A stretch of 64,000 nt of DNA from Shewanella benthica KT99. Its GTDB lineage: Bacteria > Pseudomonadota > Gammaproteobacteria > Enterobacterales > Shewanellaceae. Below, piece after piece: positions 10,427-20,213 of the stretch. Each line of letters starts with the position of its first letter. Positions within the stretch are counted from its first letter, which is position 1. The DNA lies in NCBI RefSeq assembly GCF_000172075.1, contig NZ_ABIC01000012.1, forward strand, positions 1 through 64,000. The letters run 5' to 3'. Both the position numbers and the translations under genes were made by a program. The notes beneath the pieces are model-generated. The model was not told where the DNA came from, ran no database searches, and was given only the letters and a program-made list of their open reading frames with translations.

Positions 10427-12751
10427 CTAGTTTTTAAGGTATAAAGGTTTTCTATAGTTAAACAATCCATCATCTAGCATACCCGTTACACCTAATGGGC
10501 CGGAACCACCGAGTCCCTTAATGACGAAGTTAAGATAAATTCCTGTCTCAAATAGCTCTCTGTCATCCACAAGCGGGTTAAAATCATCTTCATAATTGGT
10601 CTTGATGCGGTAATGATAACTTAAACGTATGGCCCAGCAACATGATTCGTATTGGAAGCCGGCATAGGTCTCTATATTGCGACTCTCATTGAGATCATAG
10701 TACCAGTTTCCTACCAAATATAGATTATTACTCACAGGCCAAGCGCCCCGCATACCAGCCTGATATATGTCGACAGACTCATTGGTATTGGTGTTGAGCA
10801 GATCCGGCACATAGCGATAACTCAGTTGCAGTAACTTGTTCGCCCCAGGACGAAAATCTATGGTAACTTCACTCTTCTTATTTTCACTCTGCTTAGTATC
10901 ATACTGAATTGCGCCACTCATATACCAATCTTGATAAAGCTGAGTACTCAATTCTGCCGCTAAAACTGAGTTAGAGGTATTTTCCTGGGTGAAAGTTTGA
11001 GTCGACATTGCCGATTCCTTGATGCCGACGCGGCTATCTTGAAAGTAGAATATTTGTCCCAGACTAAATTTAAATTTCTCCACATTATGTTGGTCAAATA
11101 AACGAGTGGTTAAACCTAAGGTCATCTGGTTCGCATCGGCGATTCTATCTAGGCCCGAGAAATGTCTCTCTCTAAACAGGCCGTAATAATCTTCCTGCAG
11201 TTGCGCGGTATCATAGATGCCGATATTAGATTGATCTTCATAACTTACGTAGAGATATTGGAACTGTGGCTCTAAGGTTTGGCGATAATTTTCATTGAAA
11301 TAATCTGTAAAACGCTCAAAGTTCACCTTGCCATGGATACGTACCTGAGGCAGAGTGCGGCTGACTCGATCGTCTAGCTCATCGTTTTGGGGATTACCTC
11401 GGTGATCTTGCCAATAATAGGTTTGCAGTAACTTGATTTCACTGGTGAATGATCCCGCGGGCCCCTGGATTGGCAATGAAATACTCGGTTCAATATGGAG
11501 ACGTGTGGCGGTGGAAAATTCATTTTCTTGGTGCTTGAAGTTGGTGATTTCACTCATCAAATCAAAATCTAATCCACTCCAGAGTGATGGTGCTCGATAG
11601 TTAAAGTTCAATTGCGGCATAACCTGATACGGGATCTCATCTTCTCCCAATACCTTGATGTCCTGCACTCTGGCGCTAAAGTCCCAATTTTTTTCGAAAT
11701 AGCTGATCTCACCTACGCGTGACAGCTGGTTATCGGTTGCAGAGTGGATATCCGAATTCATGTCGTTGAAATAGTTGTTATCGGAAACTTGGGTGAAATT
11801 GGCTAATACTCGCCAATTTTCGTTGATCGCGCCCTTGTGCTGCCAATGATAGAGATAACGATCTGCGTTGTTGCTCAACATTTTATCCTTGCCCAAATAT
11901 TCGACATTGATCTGGCCTTGCTGTGAATCACCGGCTAAATATCTAAAGTCAGTCTTTAGAAACAGGCCTCGAGCCGACATGTAATGAGGCGTAAAAGTCA
12001 GATCGTATTCGGGGGCTATGTTCCAATAATAGGGCGTCGCAACCTCGACACCATTGGTGGTGCTGGTGCTAAATGTCGGAAAAAGAAAACCGGATTTACG
12101 TTTATCCGATACTGGGATCGTCATGTAGGGGATATAAAGTACGGGTATACCACCAATTTTTAGCTTGGCATTCCAAAGCTCTCCCCACTCTTCTTTACTG
12201 TTGATCTTGATTGTCTCGGCTTCGAGCAGCCAGGAGGAGTCTCCCGGAGGGCAGGTGGTGAAATTTGTCTTAGTGAGGTGCAAGTTGTTATCGGGCGTTA
12301 TTTCGAGATTTTCGGCATCACCATGGATCTGTTGACCATGAAGCCAGTACTGTGCGCCGGTAAGGATGGCACTATTATCTCGCATCTGAGCCACAAGTGA
12401 ATCAGCCGTGATGGTGAACAGCTGATCTTGGAAGACTAAATTTCCATTCGCATTCAGACGCTCACTCTCTTGATCGAGTATAACCTCATCTGCGGCTATA
12501 TGGCGGCCGCCTTGGCTGAATGAGACATTGCCATTAAATTTGGCTTGCTTGCCCATCTGAGCTTCCGAGCGATCTGAGACTATGTGTATCTCTTGCAGCG
12601 CTAATTCAGAGGCGTCGGGATCTAAGTTGGCCATTCTAGGCACCGGAGGCTCTACCAGACATTGTATGCTGGCATCGGGCGCGGAGGTGGTTTCTTCAGC
12701 CAAGACTAATTGGGGAAGTAGGCTTAATGCCAAAAAATATCGGATATGCAT
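10427..12751 (-). CDS. lptD: LPS-assembly protein LptD
   Basis: Outer-membrane beta-barrel that, with LptE, inserts lipopolysaccharide into the outer leaflet. The 774-residue precursor has a signal peptide (MHIRYFLALSLLPQLVLA), an N-terminal OstA-like jelly-roll domain (about 55-200, with repeated HIAADEVILDQESERLNANG-type strands), and a large barrel rich in alternating aromatic residues. C-terminal cysteines in YESCCWAIRLSY match the conserved pair that is disulfide-linked to N-terminal cysteines. ATG 12,751 is preferred over an upstream in-frame TTG at 12,787 because it begins the signal peptide directly. First gene of the minus-strand operon, divergent from amgK. Confidence 0.95.
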   Translation of the reverse strand: MHIRYFLALSLLPQLVLAEETTSAPDASIQCLVEPPVPRMANLDPDASELALQEIHIVSDRSEAQMGKQAKFNGNVSFSQGGRHIAADEVILDQESERLNANGNLVFQDQLFTITADSLVAQMRDNSAILTGAQYWLHGQQIHGDAENLEITPDNNLHLTKTNFTTCPPGDSSWLLEAETIKINSKEEWGELWNAKLKIGGIPVLYIPYMTIPVSDKRKSGFLFPTFSTSTTNGVEVATPYYWNIAPEYDLTFTPHYMSARGLFLKTDFRYLAGDSQQGQINVEYLGKDKMLSNNADRYLYHWQHKGAINENWRVLANFTQVSDNNYFNDMNSDIHSATDNQLSRVGEISYFEKNWDFSARVQDIKVLGEDEIPYQVMPQLNFNYRAPSLWSGLDFDLMSEITNFKHQENEFSTATRLHIEPSISLPIQGPAGSFTSEIKLLQTYYWQDHRGNPQNDELDDRVSRTLPQVRIHGKVNFERFTDYFNENYRQTLEPQFQYLYVSYEDQSNIGIYDTAQLQEDYYGLFRERHFSGLDRIADANQMTLGLTTRLFDQHNVEKFKFSLGQIFYFQDSRVGIKESAMSTQTFTQENTSNSVLAAELSTQLYQDWYMSGAIQYDTKQSENKKSEVTIDFRPGANKLLQLSYRYVPDLLNTNTNESVDIYQAGMRGAWPVSNNLYLVGNWYYDLNESRNIETYAGFQYESCCWAIRLSYHYRIKTNYEDDFNPLVDDRELFETGIYLNFVIKGLGGSGPLGVTGMLDDGLFNYRKPLYLKN

Positions 12752-12904
12752 CTTAAGTCGTTTATTATGATTTCTTAGTCTGGACAAATATTGGTGAGAA
12801 AAGTTGCACTTTTATCAGGCAACTCAGCTAAATATCAACAATGAGCTTTTTAGCTAATTCCATTTTGCTTTATAATAAAGCAATTTTTACGTAAGAGCCA
12901 TGAG

Positions 12905-13924
12905 GTGCCCTTGTCAGATCTTAGATTTCTTCAGTTAAATACATGGCTAAACCAAGTTTTCGCGACGCAATTACACCCATCTCTTATCTCCGGAGATGCG
13001 AGTTTTAGGCGCTACTTTAGGGTGTTTCATGATGAGAAGAGCTACATAATAATGGATTCGCCACCTGAGCTTATCCCTGTGACTCCATTTATAAAGTTAG
13101 CCAAAGCCTATGGTGATCTTGGTGTTAATGTTCCCCAAGTTATTGAATCAAATGTTGAAGAAGGTTTTCTTCTCCTGAGTGACTTAGGGGATGTTCAGCT
13201 TATTTCTCGGTTAAACGATGACAGTGTCGCAGCATATTACTCTCGTGCATTAACGCTTTTAGACAAGTTTGCTGCCTTCAAGGAAAACGCTGAAGTAGAC
13301 TTACCCTCGTATGATTCAGACTTCGTTCACAGGGAGTTAGATATTTTTACCGATTGGTTGATAAAACATCATCTGAAGTTAGTTATCGATACAGATACCC
13401 GAAAGATGCTTGAGCAGGCCTTTGGTTTGTTAGTGGTAAACGCCGAAGAACAGCCGAAAGTGGGTATGCATAGAGATTATCACAGCCGCAACTTGATGCT
13501 TACTGCCGATGAATTTGGCATTGAGCAGCTGAGTGTGATTGATTTTCAAGATGCCGTTATAGGTCCGGTGACATATGATGCAGTGTCACTATTACGCGAT
13601 TGTTATATTCGTTGGCCCGATGCGCTGGTAGAGGGCTTGATGGAAAAGCACTATGCTAATCAGCAACAAGCCGGTTTAGTCGACAGTTCGGTAACCTTAG
13701 AGACATACCGCAGATGGTTCGACCTGATGGGGATACAGAGGCATATTAAGGCGGCTGGTATCTTTGCCCGCTTGAACTACAGAGATGCCAAGCCTGCCTA
13801 CATGGCTGATATTCCCATGACTCTGACCTATATTAGGGACATTTCGGCACGTTATCCTGAGCTAGAGGATTTTAGCGCTTGGGTGGCTACTACTTTAATA
13901 CCCGCATTTGAGGACAAACAATGA
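12905..13924 (+). CDS. amgK: AmgK-like N-acetylmuramate/N-acetylglucosamine kinase
   Basis: Aminoglycoside-phosphotransferase-fold sugar kinase. By homology and by its coupling to murU it should phosphorylate MurNAc at the anomeric carbon in the cell-wall recycling bypass that makes UDP-MurNAc. The 339-residue protein shows DASFRRYFRVF, the catalytic loop MHRDYHSRNLML and the metal-binding VIDFQDAVIGP. It overlaps murU by four bases (ATGA). The start is uncertain: GTG 12,905 or TTG 12,911, the latter with GAGG five bases upstream. Older annotation would call it a generic phosphotransferase. Confidence 0.85.
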   Translation: MPLSDLRFLQLNTWLNQVFATQLHPSLISGDASFRRYFRVFHDEKSYIIMDSPPELIPVTPFIKLAKAYGDLGVNVPQVIESNVEEGFLLLSDLGDVQLISRLNDDSVAAYYSRALTLLDKFAAFKENAEVDLPSYDSDFVHRELDIFTDWLIKHHLKLVIDTDTRKMLEQAFGLLVVNAEEQPKVGMHRDYHSRNLMLTADEFGIEQLSVIDFQDAVIGPVTYDAVSLLRDCYIRWPDALVEGLMEKHYANQQQAGLVDSSVTLETYRRWFDLMGIQRHIKAAGIFARLNYRDAKPAYMADIPMTLTYIRDISARYPELEDFSAWVATTLIPAFEDKQ

Positions 13925-14607
13925 AGGCGATGATACTTGCGGCTGGGCGAGGTGAGAGGTTGAGGCCGCTAACTGACTTTCTGCCTAAGCCCTTGGTACG
14001 TGTCTGTGGTAAACCTTTGATCGTTTATCATATAGAGAGACTCGCTGCCGCTGGGTTTGATGAGATAGTGATTAACCACGCTTGGCTGGGGGAGAAGTTA
14101 GTAGAGCAGCTTGGTGATGGCAATCGCTGGTGCATTCGATTGCATTATAGTGCGGAGATGTGTGCATTAGAGACTGGCGGAGGCATCAAGCATGCCTTGC
14201 CTCTGCTGGGTGATGAAGCATTTTTGGTGATAAACGGCGATGTATTTATGGATGAACTGCCTGAAGATATTGAGGCTGCTCTGGCGCAGATAAATGCCGG
14301 TAAATTGGCTCACCTCTGGTTAGTGGACAATCCGAGTCAGCATCCTCTGGGTGACTTTCCTTTGCATCATGGCTTGGTTGCTGCGCATAAAACGGCTGCA
14401 GAGCCGGCGCTGACTTTTTCCGGACTGGGTCTATACCATCCTGCGCTATTCGATGACACTCCCGAAGCTGGCTTCCCATTGGCCCCCTTATTGCGGAAGA
14501 AGATGTCATCGTCTCTGGTATCGGGTAGTCATTACTCTGGCTATTGGTGCGATGTTGGCACCATAGAGCGACTCGAGGCTCTGGAGCGTCGACTACAAGC
14601 AAACTAG
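13921..14607 (+). CDS. murU: MurU-like N-acetylmuramate-1-phosphate uridylyltransferase
   Basis: 228-residue nucleotidyltransferase that would make UDP-MurNAc from UTP and MurNAc-1-phosphate, bypassing de novo synthesis of the precursor and conferring fosfomycin tolerance in bacteria that have it. The N-terminal signature MKAMILAAGRGERLRPLTDFLPKPL binds the nucleotide; VINGDVFMDE holds the metal-binding aspartate, and DVGTIERLEALE is near the C-terminus. Overlap with amgK by four bases supports the pairing, which is conserved in Pseudomonas and Shewanella. Confidence 0.87.
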   Translation: MKAMILAAGRGERLRPLTDFLPKPLVRVCGKPLIVYHIERLAAAGFDEIVINHAWLGEKLVEQLGDGNRWCIRLHYSAEMCALETGGGIKHALPLLGDEAFLVINGDVFMDELPEDIEAALAQINAGKLAHLWLVDNPSQHPLGDFPLHHGLVAAHKTAAEPALTFSGLGLYHPALFDDTPEAGFPLAPLLRKKMSSSLVSGSHYSGYWCDVGTIERLEALERRLQAN

Positions 14608-14671
14608 AGTGATTTTTGTATTTTATATTTGTCACTGTGATAATTTTATTTTTGATAGCTAAGGTTTTTAG

Positions 14672-15451
14672 ATGCGTATTTGGGGTAAGTTTTTTGGTTT
14701 CGCCATAGGTTTTATGTTTGGTCGAATCATTGGGGGCCTGATTGGTCTCTGGTTAGGCCATTTATTTGATAAAAAGAGCGCTCAGTTGAGTGGCATCATA
14801 GGCAAAGGTGCCAATAGGCAGACGCTTTTCTTTAATACGACATTTGCTGTGATGGGGCATGTAGCGAAAGCATCGGGTCAGGTGACCGAGAATGATATTC
14901 GTATCGCGACCATGTTGATGGATCAGATGCAGCTCAAAGGTGAGGCAAGGAAGGAGGCTCAGAGAGCATTCAGCGAAGGTAAAGCCAGCGATTTCGATAT
15001 CAAGGCTTGTTTAAAAACCTTTAGAATTATCTCCATGGGGCGTAAAGAGTTATTGCAGATGTTTCTGGAGATTCAGATCCAGACGGCATTGTCTGACGGC
15101 GAGATCGACCCCAAGGAACACGCGGTTTTACTGACCATAGCCCAGGAGATAGGCTATAGCCGAAGCCAGTTAGGCGAATTGCTCAAGCGTTGGCAAGCCG
15201 AGTTTAACTTCCATAAAGGAGGCAATGGCAGTCAAACGAGTATCGAAGATGCTTATGATCTCTTGGGCATGGCCGAATCATCATCGGACCAAGAGGTCAA
15301 ACGTGCTTATCGTAAGCTGATGAACGAACACCACCCGGATAAGCTAGTCGCTAAAGGCCTGCCTAAAGAAATGATGGAGCTGGCTAATCGTAAGGCGCAA
15401 GATATACAACTTGCGTACGATCGCGTTAAGTCAGACAGAGGTATGCGTTAG
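14672..15451 (+). CDS. djlA: Co-chaperone DjlA
   Basis: Membrane-anchored J-domain protein that stimulates DnaK at the inner membrane. The 259-residue protein has one N-terminal membrane segment with repeated glycines (FGFAIGFMFGRIIGGLIGLWLG), a central TerB-like helical domain (about 55-180), and a C-terminal J domain (about 195-257) with the essential HPD motif in NEHHPDKL. Length and domain order match E. coli DjlA, which also lies next to lptD. Confidence 0.95.
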   Translation: MRIWGKFFGFAIGFMFGRIIGGLIGLWLGHLFDKKSAQLSGIIGKGANRQTLFFNTTFAVMGHVAKASGQVTENDIRIATMLMDQMQLKGEARKEAQRAFSEGKASDFDIKACLKTFRIISMGRKELLQMFLEIQIQTALSDGEIDPKEHAVLLTIAQEIGYSRSQLGELLKRWQAEFNFHKGGNGSQTSIEDAYDLLGMAESSSDQEVKRAYRKLMNEHHPDKLVAKGLPKEMMELANRKAQDIQLAYDRVKSDRGMR

Positions 15452-15501
15452 CTAATACCGTGTTACTTTAGAATTAGGAAATAACAAAAAAGGGAAGCAA
15501 G

Positions 15502-16131
15502 ATGAAAAAGTATACTCAGTTACTGCTCACGGCTTGGGTTGGCACTGGTGCCTTGTTTACAGCACCTGCATCGGCCGAAGTTTTTGTTGCCCCTTTTGCT
15601 GGTTATAGTTTTGCAGCCAGCGAGTTCGATGTGACTCAGACGGATACTAGTGAGCAGGGGAAAGTCAAAATTGCTGAATCGGCAAATTATGGCTTGATGC
15701 TGGGCGTCACCACAGATGATCCTGGTAATATCTATTTCCTCTATAGTAGTCAGAGTACAGATCTCCGCAGTGGCGGTAATTTTAGTGCGGATTCAGTCAT
15801 AGATCTGACTGTCGATTACTTTCATCTTGGTGGATCGCTTTTCTTTCCCAATGGTAACTTGAAACCATATGTTACCGTGAGTATGGGCGTGACGAATATG
15901 CGTCCTAGTGGCGACTATTCCAATGAGTCACGTTTCTCCATGGGGTTTGGTGCCGGGCTTGAGTATGAAGTGACTCCTACCGTTTCACTGTTTGCCGATG
16001 CCAGGGGCTATGCTACTTTCATCAACAGTGATAACGCACTTTTTTGTAATGGCGGTCAGTGCATATGGAATATCAATGCCGATATCATGTGGCAAGGACA
16101 AGTTAACGCAGGCGTTAAGCTCACTTTCTAA
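15502..16131 (+). CDS. Small outer-membrane beta-barrel protein
   Basis: 209-residue secreted protein. The signal peptide (MKKYTQLLLTAWVGTGALFTAPASA) ends in an ASA cleavage site. The mature part has alternating hydrophobic strands, glycine-rich turns (GFGAGLEYE) and a C-terminal phenylalanine (VKLTF), the pattern of an eight-stranded outer-membrane barrel of the OmpW/OmpA-like group. Two cysteines in FCNGGQCIW could form a loop disulfide. A good ribosome site (AGGGAAG) precedes ATG 15,502. Ligand or function is unknown. Confidence 0.75.
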   Translation: MKKYTQLLLTAWVGTGALFTAPASAEVFVAPFAGYSFAASEFDVTQTDTSEQGKVKIAESANYGLMLGVTTDDPGNIYFLYSSQSTDLRSGGNFSADSVIDLTVDYFHLGGSLFFPNGNLKPYVTVSMGVTNMRPSGDYSNESRFSMGFGAGLEYEVTPTVSLFADARGYATFINSDNALFCNGGQCIWNINADIMWQGQVNAGVKLTF

Positions 16132-16166
16132 CCGACGTTTGCTGTCAAGAATAGAGTGAAGGACTG

Positions 16167-17141
16167 ATGATGAAGATAGTTGTACTGGATGCTTATACCT
16201 TAAATCCAGGTGATCTAAGCTGGCAAGGGATAGCGCAATTCGGTGACTTGACCTGTTATGACAGAACCGAGCCCGAGCAAGTACTTTCCCGGGCAAAGGA
16301 TGCAGAGATCTTGTTCACCAACAAGACCATTATCGATAAGAATACGCTGACTCTATTGCCTAAACTGAGGTATATAGGTGTCTTGGCTACAGGGACCAAT
16401 GTTGTCAATCTGCATGCCGCAATAAATCAGGGCGTAGTGGTCACCAATGTACCCGCTTATGGCCCGGATGCTGTCGCTCAGATGGTTTTCGCCCATATTT
16501 TGCATCATACCCAGAGAATTGCTCTTCATCATGAGGCTGTCGTTGACGGCCTATGGTCTGACTGTGATGATTTTTGTTTCACCCTGTCTCCTTTACAGTC
16601 TCTAAAAGATAAGACTATCGGCTTGATGGGTTATGGCACCATAGGTCAGCGGGTGGCTAATATAGCCTTGGCGTTTGGCATGAAGGTCATGGTTAACACC
16701 CGCAGTCTGCTAACCGATCTTCCTGCCGGCATAGAGTGGAGTGAACTGGAGCCGCTGATCTCCACAGTCGATATCCTCTCACTACACTGCCCGTTAACCG
16801 AGACTACCGATAAGATCATTAACAGCAGAGCCCTTAAGCAGATGCGTACCAGTGCCATCTTAATCAATACCGCTCGAGGTGGGTTAATCGATGAAGCTGC
16901 TTTAAAGCAGGCCTTGGCCGATGGAGAAATAGCGGCTGCCGGCGTCGATGTGCTATCTACCGAGCCACCGGAGAAAACGAATCCACTGCTCAGCGCTAAA
17001 AACATCAGCATCAGCCCGCATAATTCATGGGCGACGCTTGAAGCCAGACGAAACTTACTCAATATCGCGAGTCGAAACCTGGAGTGTTTCTTATCCGGAG
17101 TTCATGAGGCTCGAGACAAATTTAACAACCAGGTAAATTAA
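16167..17141 (+). CDS. D-2-hydroxyacid dehydrogenase family protein
   Basis: 324-residue NAD(P)-dependent dehydrogenase of the D-isomer 2-hydroxyacid family. The Rossmann motif GLMGYGTIGQRVA lies near residue 152; the catalytic arginine is in NTARGGLID near 235, and the catalytic His in SPHNSWA near 281. Closest in feel to hydroxypyruvate/glycerate dehydrogenases (HprA-like), but the substrate cannot be decided. ATG 16,167 is followed by a second ATG; AAGGA lies a few bases upstream. Monocistronic as far as seen. Confidence 0.88.
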   Translation: MMKIVVLDAYTLNPGDLSWQGIAQFGDLTCYDRTEPEQVLSRAKDAEILFTNKTIIDKNTLTLLPKLRYIGVLATGTNVVNLHAAINQGVVVTNVPAYGPDAVAQMVFAHILHHTQRIALHHEAVVDGLWSDCDDFCFTLSPLQSLKDKTIGLMGYGTIGQRVANIALAFGMKVMVNTRSLLTDLPAGIEWSELEPLISTVDILSLHCPLTETTDKIINSRALKQMRTSAILINTARGGLIDEAALKQALADGEIAAAGVDVLSTEPPEKTNPLLSAKNISISPHNSWATLEARRNLLNIASRNLECFLSGVHEARDKFNNQVN

Positions 17142-17521
17142 AGCGAGTCCAAAGCGCGGGTCACCCAAAACGATTTCCCATGAACTGGGGCCCGAATTTT
17201 TATCAAATATTCAAGGTTCGCAGCGACTTTAGTCTTAGTTTTACTTACCACTTTCTCTCCTGTATGGACGAGTCTAGGTCTACTTGGCTGCCACAATGCA
17301 TATAGGTAAAGGCCGAATCTCCGGCGGTTTATGAGTCTGGTGCTACCTTTTATCGCGTAGATATAAAGAGATTGATGATGCTGCAGCCTGTAATATGAAA
17401 TAGCTGGCATTGATAACGAAATGTTGAGAGAATGTTTCTCGCTGTAACCTTGTATTAACCAATGATAATGACGACCTAAATGTTGCGGATACTGGATGAT
17501 ATTTAGGTATAGGAGAGAGTC
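17142..17521. other. Intergenic stretch without recognised gene
   Basis: 380 bases between the dehydrogenase and the DUF3302 gene. No convincing reading frame, terminator or repeat was found. The last bases carry the ribosome site AGGAGAGAG for the DUF3302 gene. Confidence 0.5.
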
Positions 17522-17800
17522 GTGTTTCTGGATTACTTTGCATTGGGTGTGATTTTTTTCGTCGCTATATTCCTATTCTACGGAATCATAGTCATTCATG
17601 ATATTCCCTACGAGATTGCCAAAGAGCGTAATCATCCACAGCAAGATGCACTGCATGTTGCCGGTTGGGTGAGCTTGTTTACCTTACATGCCATTTGGCC
17701 TTTCTTGTGGATTTGGGCAACCTTATATCGAGAAGACAGGGGTTGGGGCTTTAACAATGTGGTGCAACGAGAGCTGGCATTAGAGGATGAGGTGAAATAA
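17522..17800 (+). CDS. DUF3302 inner-membrane protein (YiaW/YibI-like)
   Basis: 92-residue protein with two hydrophobic segments (about residues 1-27 and 47-68) joined by the conserved-looking polar stretch VIHDIPYEIAKERNHPQQDA. It matches the DUF3302 family, whose E. coli members YiaW and YibI are encoded next to HlyD-type periplasmic adaptor genes (yiaV, yibH), exactly as here. The start is GTG 17,522 with AGGAGAGAG upstream. The function is not established; presumed to work with the adaptor, which is broken in this genome. Confidence 0.85.
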   Translation: MFLDYFALGVIFFVAIFLFYGIIVIHDIPYEIAKERNHPQQDALHVAGWVSLFTLHAIWPFLWIWATLYREDRGWGFNNVVQRELALEDEVK

Positions 17801-17915
17801 CTTAATAAGACAGTTGCTCAATTAGAGATTCGACTGCTGTCGATAGAATAAGGCTCAACTAAGCCTAATGAATAAGCTGTTGTAGTGGCTGCAACGAATG
17901 GCAAGGAGGTATAAG

Positions 17916-19049
17916 ATGGATCTGTTACTTATTCTTACCTACACCGCTATCTGTATCGCGATATTTAAGATTTTTAACATCCCACTCAACAAGTGGACTG
18001 TGCCTACGGCTATTCTTGGTGGTATCTTTATCGTTGGCGCGCTCGTGCTCTTGATGAACTATAACCATCCTTACACACCTTTTGCGAAAGAATACTTCGT
18101 CACAACGCCAATCAACCCGGCGGTTAAAGGTGTCGTCATCAGTGTCGAAGTTAAACCTAATACTCCGATAAAGAAGGGGGAGGTGTTATTTAGACTCGAT
18201 CCGACTCCTTTTGCCGCTATCGTGAAACAGAAACGTGCCGCATTACTTGCCGCTGAGTAAGAAGTGCCGCAACTGGAGGCTGCATGGAAAGCGGCAACGG
18301 CCAGGGTTACACGCGCCGTTGCCGATAAAGATAGGACTAAGTCGGCCTACGATCGTTATGCTAAGGGCAAGAAACGGGGCGGTGTAAACTCGCCATTTAC
18401 CGAACTTGAGCTAGATAACAAACGTCAGTTCTATCTCTCTTCTGAAGCTCAGCTAACGGCAGTGAGAGCCGAGGAGCTAAGAGTGCGTCTCGCCTTCGAA
18501 TCTAATATAGATGGCGTCAATACCAAGGTTGCAGGTATTCAGGGTGAGTTGGAGAAAGCCCAGTTCGATCTCGATATGACAGTCGTCAGGGCGCCAACCG
18601 ATGGCATGGTGACTCAGATGGCCTTGCGTCCCGGTATCTACGTGCCTATGCCACTTCGCCCCTTGATGAGCTTTATCCCGGATGAGCAGAGGATGTTTGC
18701 CGGTGCTTTTTGGCAAAACTCGCTGTTGAGATTGAAAGAGGGGGATGAGGCCGAGGTGATTTTAGATGGTGCTCCGGGGCAGGTATTTAAGGGCAAGGTT
18801 GCTAAGATATTACCCGCAATGGCAGAAGGTGAGATTCAATCATCCGGCACACTCATCTCTTCGCGTCACCTGATGCAGCGTGGCCGTGTCATCGTCTTGA
18901 TAGAGCTTGATGATCATGAGATAAGAGATAGGTTCCCCGCAGGAGTTTCGGGACAAGTGGCTATCTATACCGATCACTTCTCCCATGTGGCCATCATGCG
19001 TAAGGTGTTATTGAGAATGCAGGGGTGGTTGAACTACGTGTTCCATTAA
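17916..19049 (+). pseudogene. HlyD-family membrane-fusion protein (YiaV/YibH-like), in-frame stop
   Basis: One long HlyD-type frame interrupted by a single TAA at 18,258-18,260; reading resumes in the same frame. The N-terminal part (114 residues from ATG 17,916, AAGGAGG upstream) has two membrane segments and the biotinyl-lipoyl half motif [24 protein letters not shown]. The second part has a coiled coil and the second lipoyl half FDLDMTVVRAPTDGMVTQM, then the beta-barrel domain. The context AAE-stop-EVPQLE suggests a CAA glutamine codon changed to TAA. No other damage is visible, so the mutation may be recent, read through, or a sequence error. A GTG at 18,264 could restart translation but would give a product without the membrane anchor. 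Confidence 0.85.
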
Positions 19050-19078
19050 GCATGGAAGAATAAATAGGTATTTTAGTA

Positions 19079-19107
19079 AAATAAAGGGATCGAGTGTCCC
19101 TTTATTT
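19079..19107 (+). terminator. Intrinsic terminator
   Basis: Perfect 11-bp stem (AAATAAAGGGA, 7-nt loop, TCCCTTTATTT) shortly after the HlyD-like gene. Confidence 0.8.
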
Positions 19108-19134
19108 ATTTCACAGTCACGTAAATAATTTATT

Positions 19135-19434
19135 ATGGAGACACAGAAATTCAACAGCGAGCCAGCCGATATTTTAGGTCAGATAAAATCCACGTCTCAG
19201 CAAGGCATCTAGGTCTTGTGTGATTCCACCCCTTCGATGATGGCAGCTCAAAATGGATATTGTACTATCTTGACCTGGATGGCGGAGAGGAAGTCTGATG
19301 TCTTCCTGGTGGCCACCGCTAATGATATCTCGGCAATCTATAGTGGCAAAGCGACCGAGACAGAGGTCGAACAGGCACTCTTGATCCTAGGCGTTAATGA
19401 AGACACGGCCATTGTCTGTGCTGATGCGTGAGAA
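19135..19434 (+). pseudogene. Decayed Ycf46-like AAA+ ATPase remnant
   Basis: A short frame with an internal TAG at 19,210. The first 25 codons contain ADILGQIKSTSQQGI followed, after the stop, by VLCDSTPSM. This resembles the region near the N-terminus of Ycf46-type AAA+ ATPases (IKST..GIYVL.DFHP). The next part, ILTWMAERKSDVFLVATANDIS, resembles the second-region-of-homology end of the AAA domain. The Walker A and B segments that should lie between are absent, so most of the gene has been deleted. The following residues to 19,434 are not recognised. Assignment is from motif memory and moderate in strength. Confidence 0.5.
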
Positions 19435-19625
19435 GTTGCAGGCATTAAGAGACTGGGCTACGGGCCGAACCGTGAATGTCCACAGGTAGTGCCTAGACAC
19501 GATTATGGCTTGAAATGGGGCAGTTTAAACTTAAGTAGCTTGTCTCGATGAGTTCATATTCTGTTCTTATGGGATACTCAGTTACAGGCAGCAATATAGT
19601 TAAATTTGAGGTGGTGTAAGCCAAT

Positions 19626-20203
19626 ATGCGATATTTTCTGAAAATGACCTTGCTACTTATATCGAGTCATCTCCCTCTGTGCTTTGCCGACGAGTTAGCT
19701 CAAATACTTAAATATCATGGGATTTGACCTGTCTGCTGAAGGAGAAGCAATCAATATTTACGTATTAGAATTGGCTGCCGCAGGCGTTTTTGATCAAGCT
19801 GGTATTGAAGTTAAATTTATCTGTGCCGCGCCAGATCAACTTGTTGGTTTTCGGGTTGATAATATCTATCTGTATGGTCTGGATTTGAGCCGTATCACTG
19901 CCAATAGGGACGCCCACACTAGTGCTTAATGGATCATCAGTTTGGGAGGATGCCAGAGGCTACTGCAAAGGCTGTTTACGTAGCAGAGATGAGCGATTTA
20001 ATTGGCTTGAGTTTTCTGATGCCAAGAAGACTGATGTGATCCGTCTGTGTAAGCAGAGAATACGGCGTAGAAAGCGGGTCATTCTCAAAGCTAGAAAAGC
20101 CCAGCTCACTCAAGAGCAGGCTCAAATTAATCCCGTTTTAGACTTTGGGTCTGATGAAAAGGCCGAAGCTAACTTAGCGCTAGATGATTTTGCATTAGAT
20201 TGA
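19626..20203 (+). pseudogene. Broken gene for a secreted protein of unknown function
   Basis: ATG 19,626 opens a signal-peptide-like start (MRYFLKMTLLLISSHLPLCFA) that runs into a stop after 33 codons. A second frame from 19,717 (MGFDLSAEGEAINIYVLELA) continues to 19,929 and a third overlapping frame, entered near 19,915, continues as LVLNGSSVWEDARGYC and a basic, helical tail (LCKQRIRRRKRVILKARKAQ) to 20,203. The simplest reading is one gene of about 190 codons with two frameshifts. I do not recognise the family. Confidence 0.45.
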
Positions 20204-20213
20204 GTCGCACGCT

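Noticed and set aside
17138..17543. Two overlapping minus-strand frames of 90 and 66 codons in the 17.1-17.5 kb gap
   Set aside because: No start site, composition or motif supports them.
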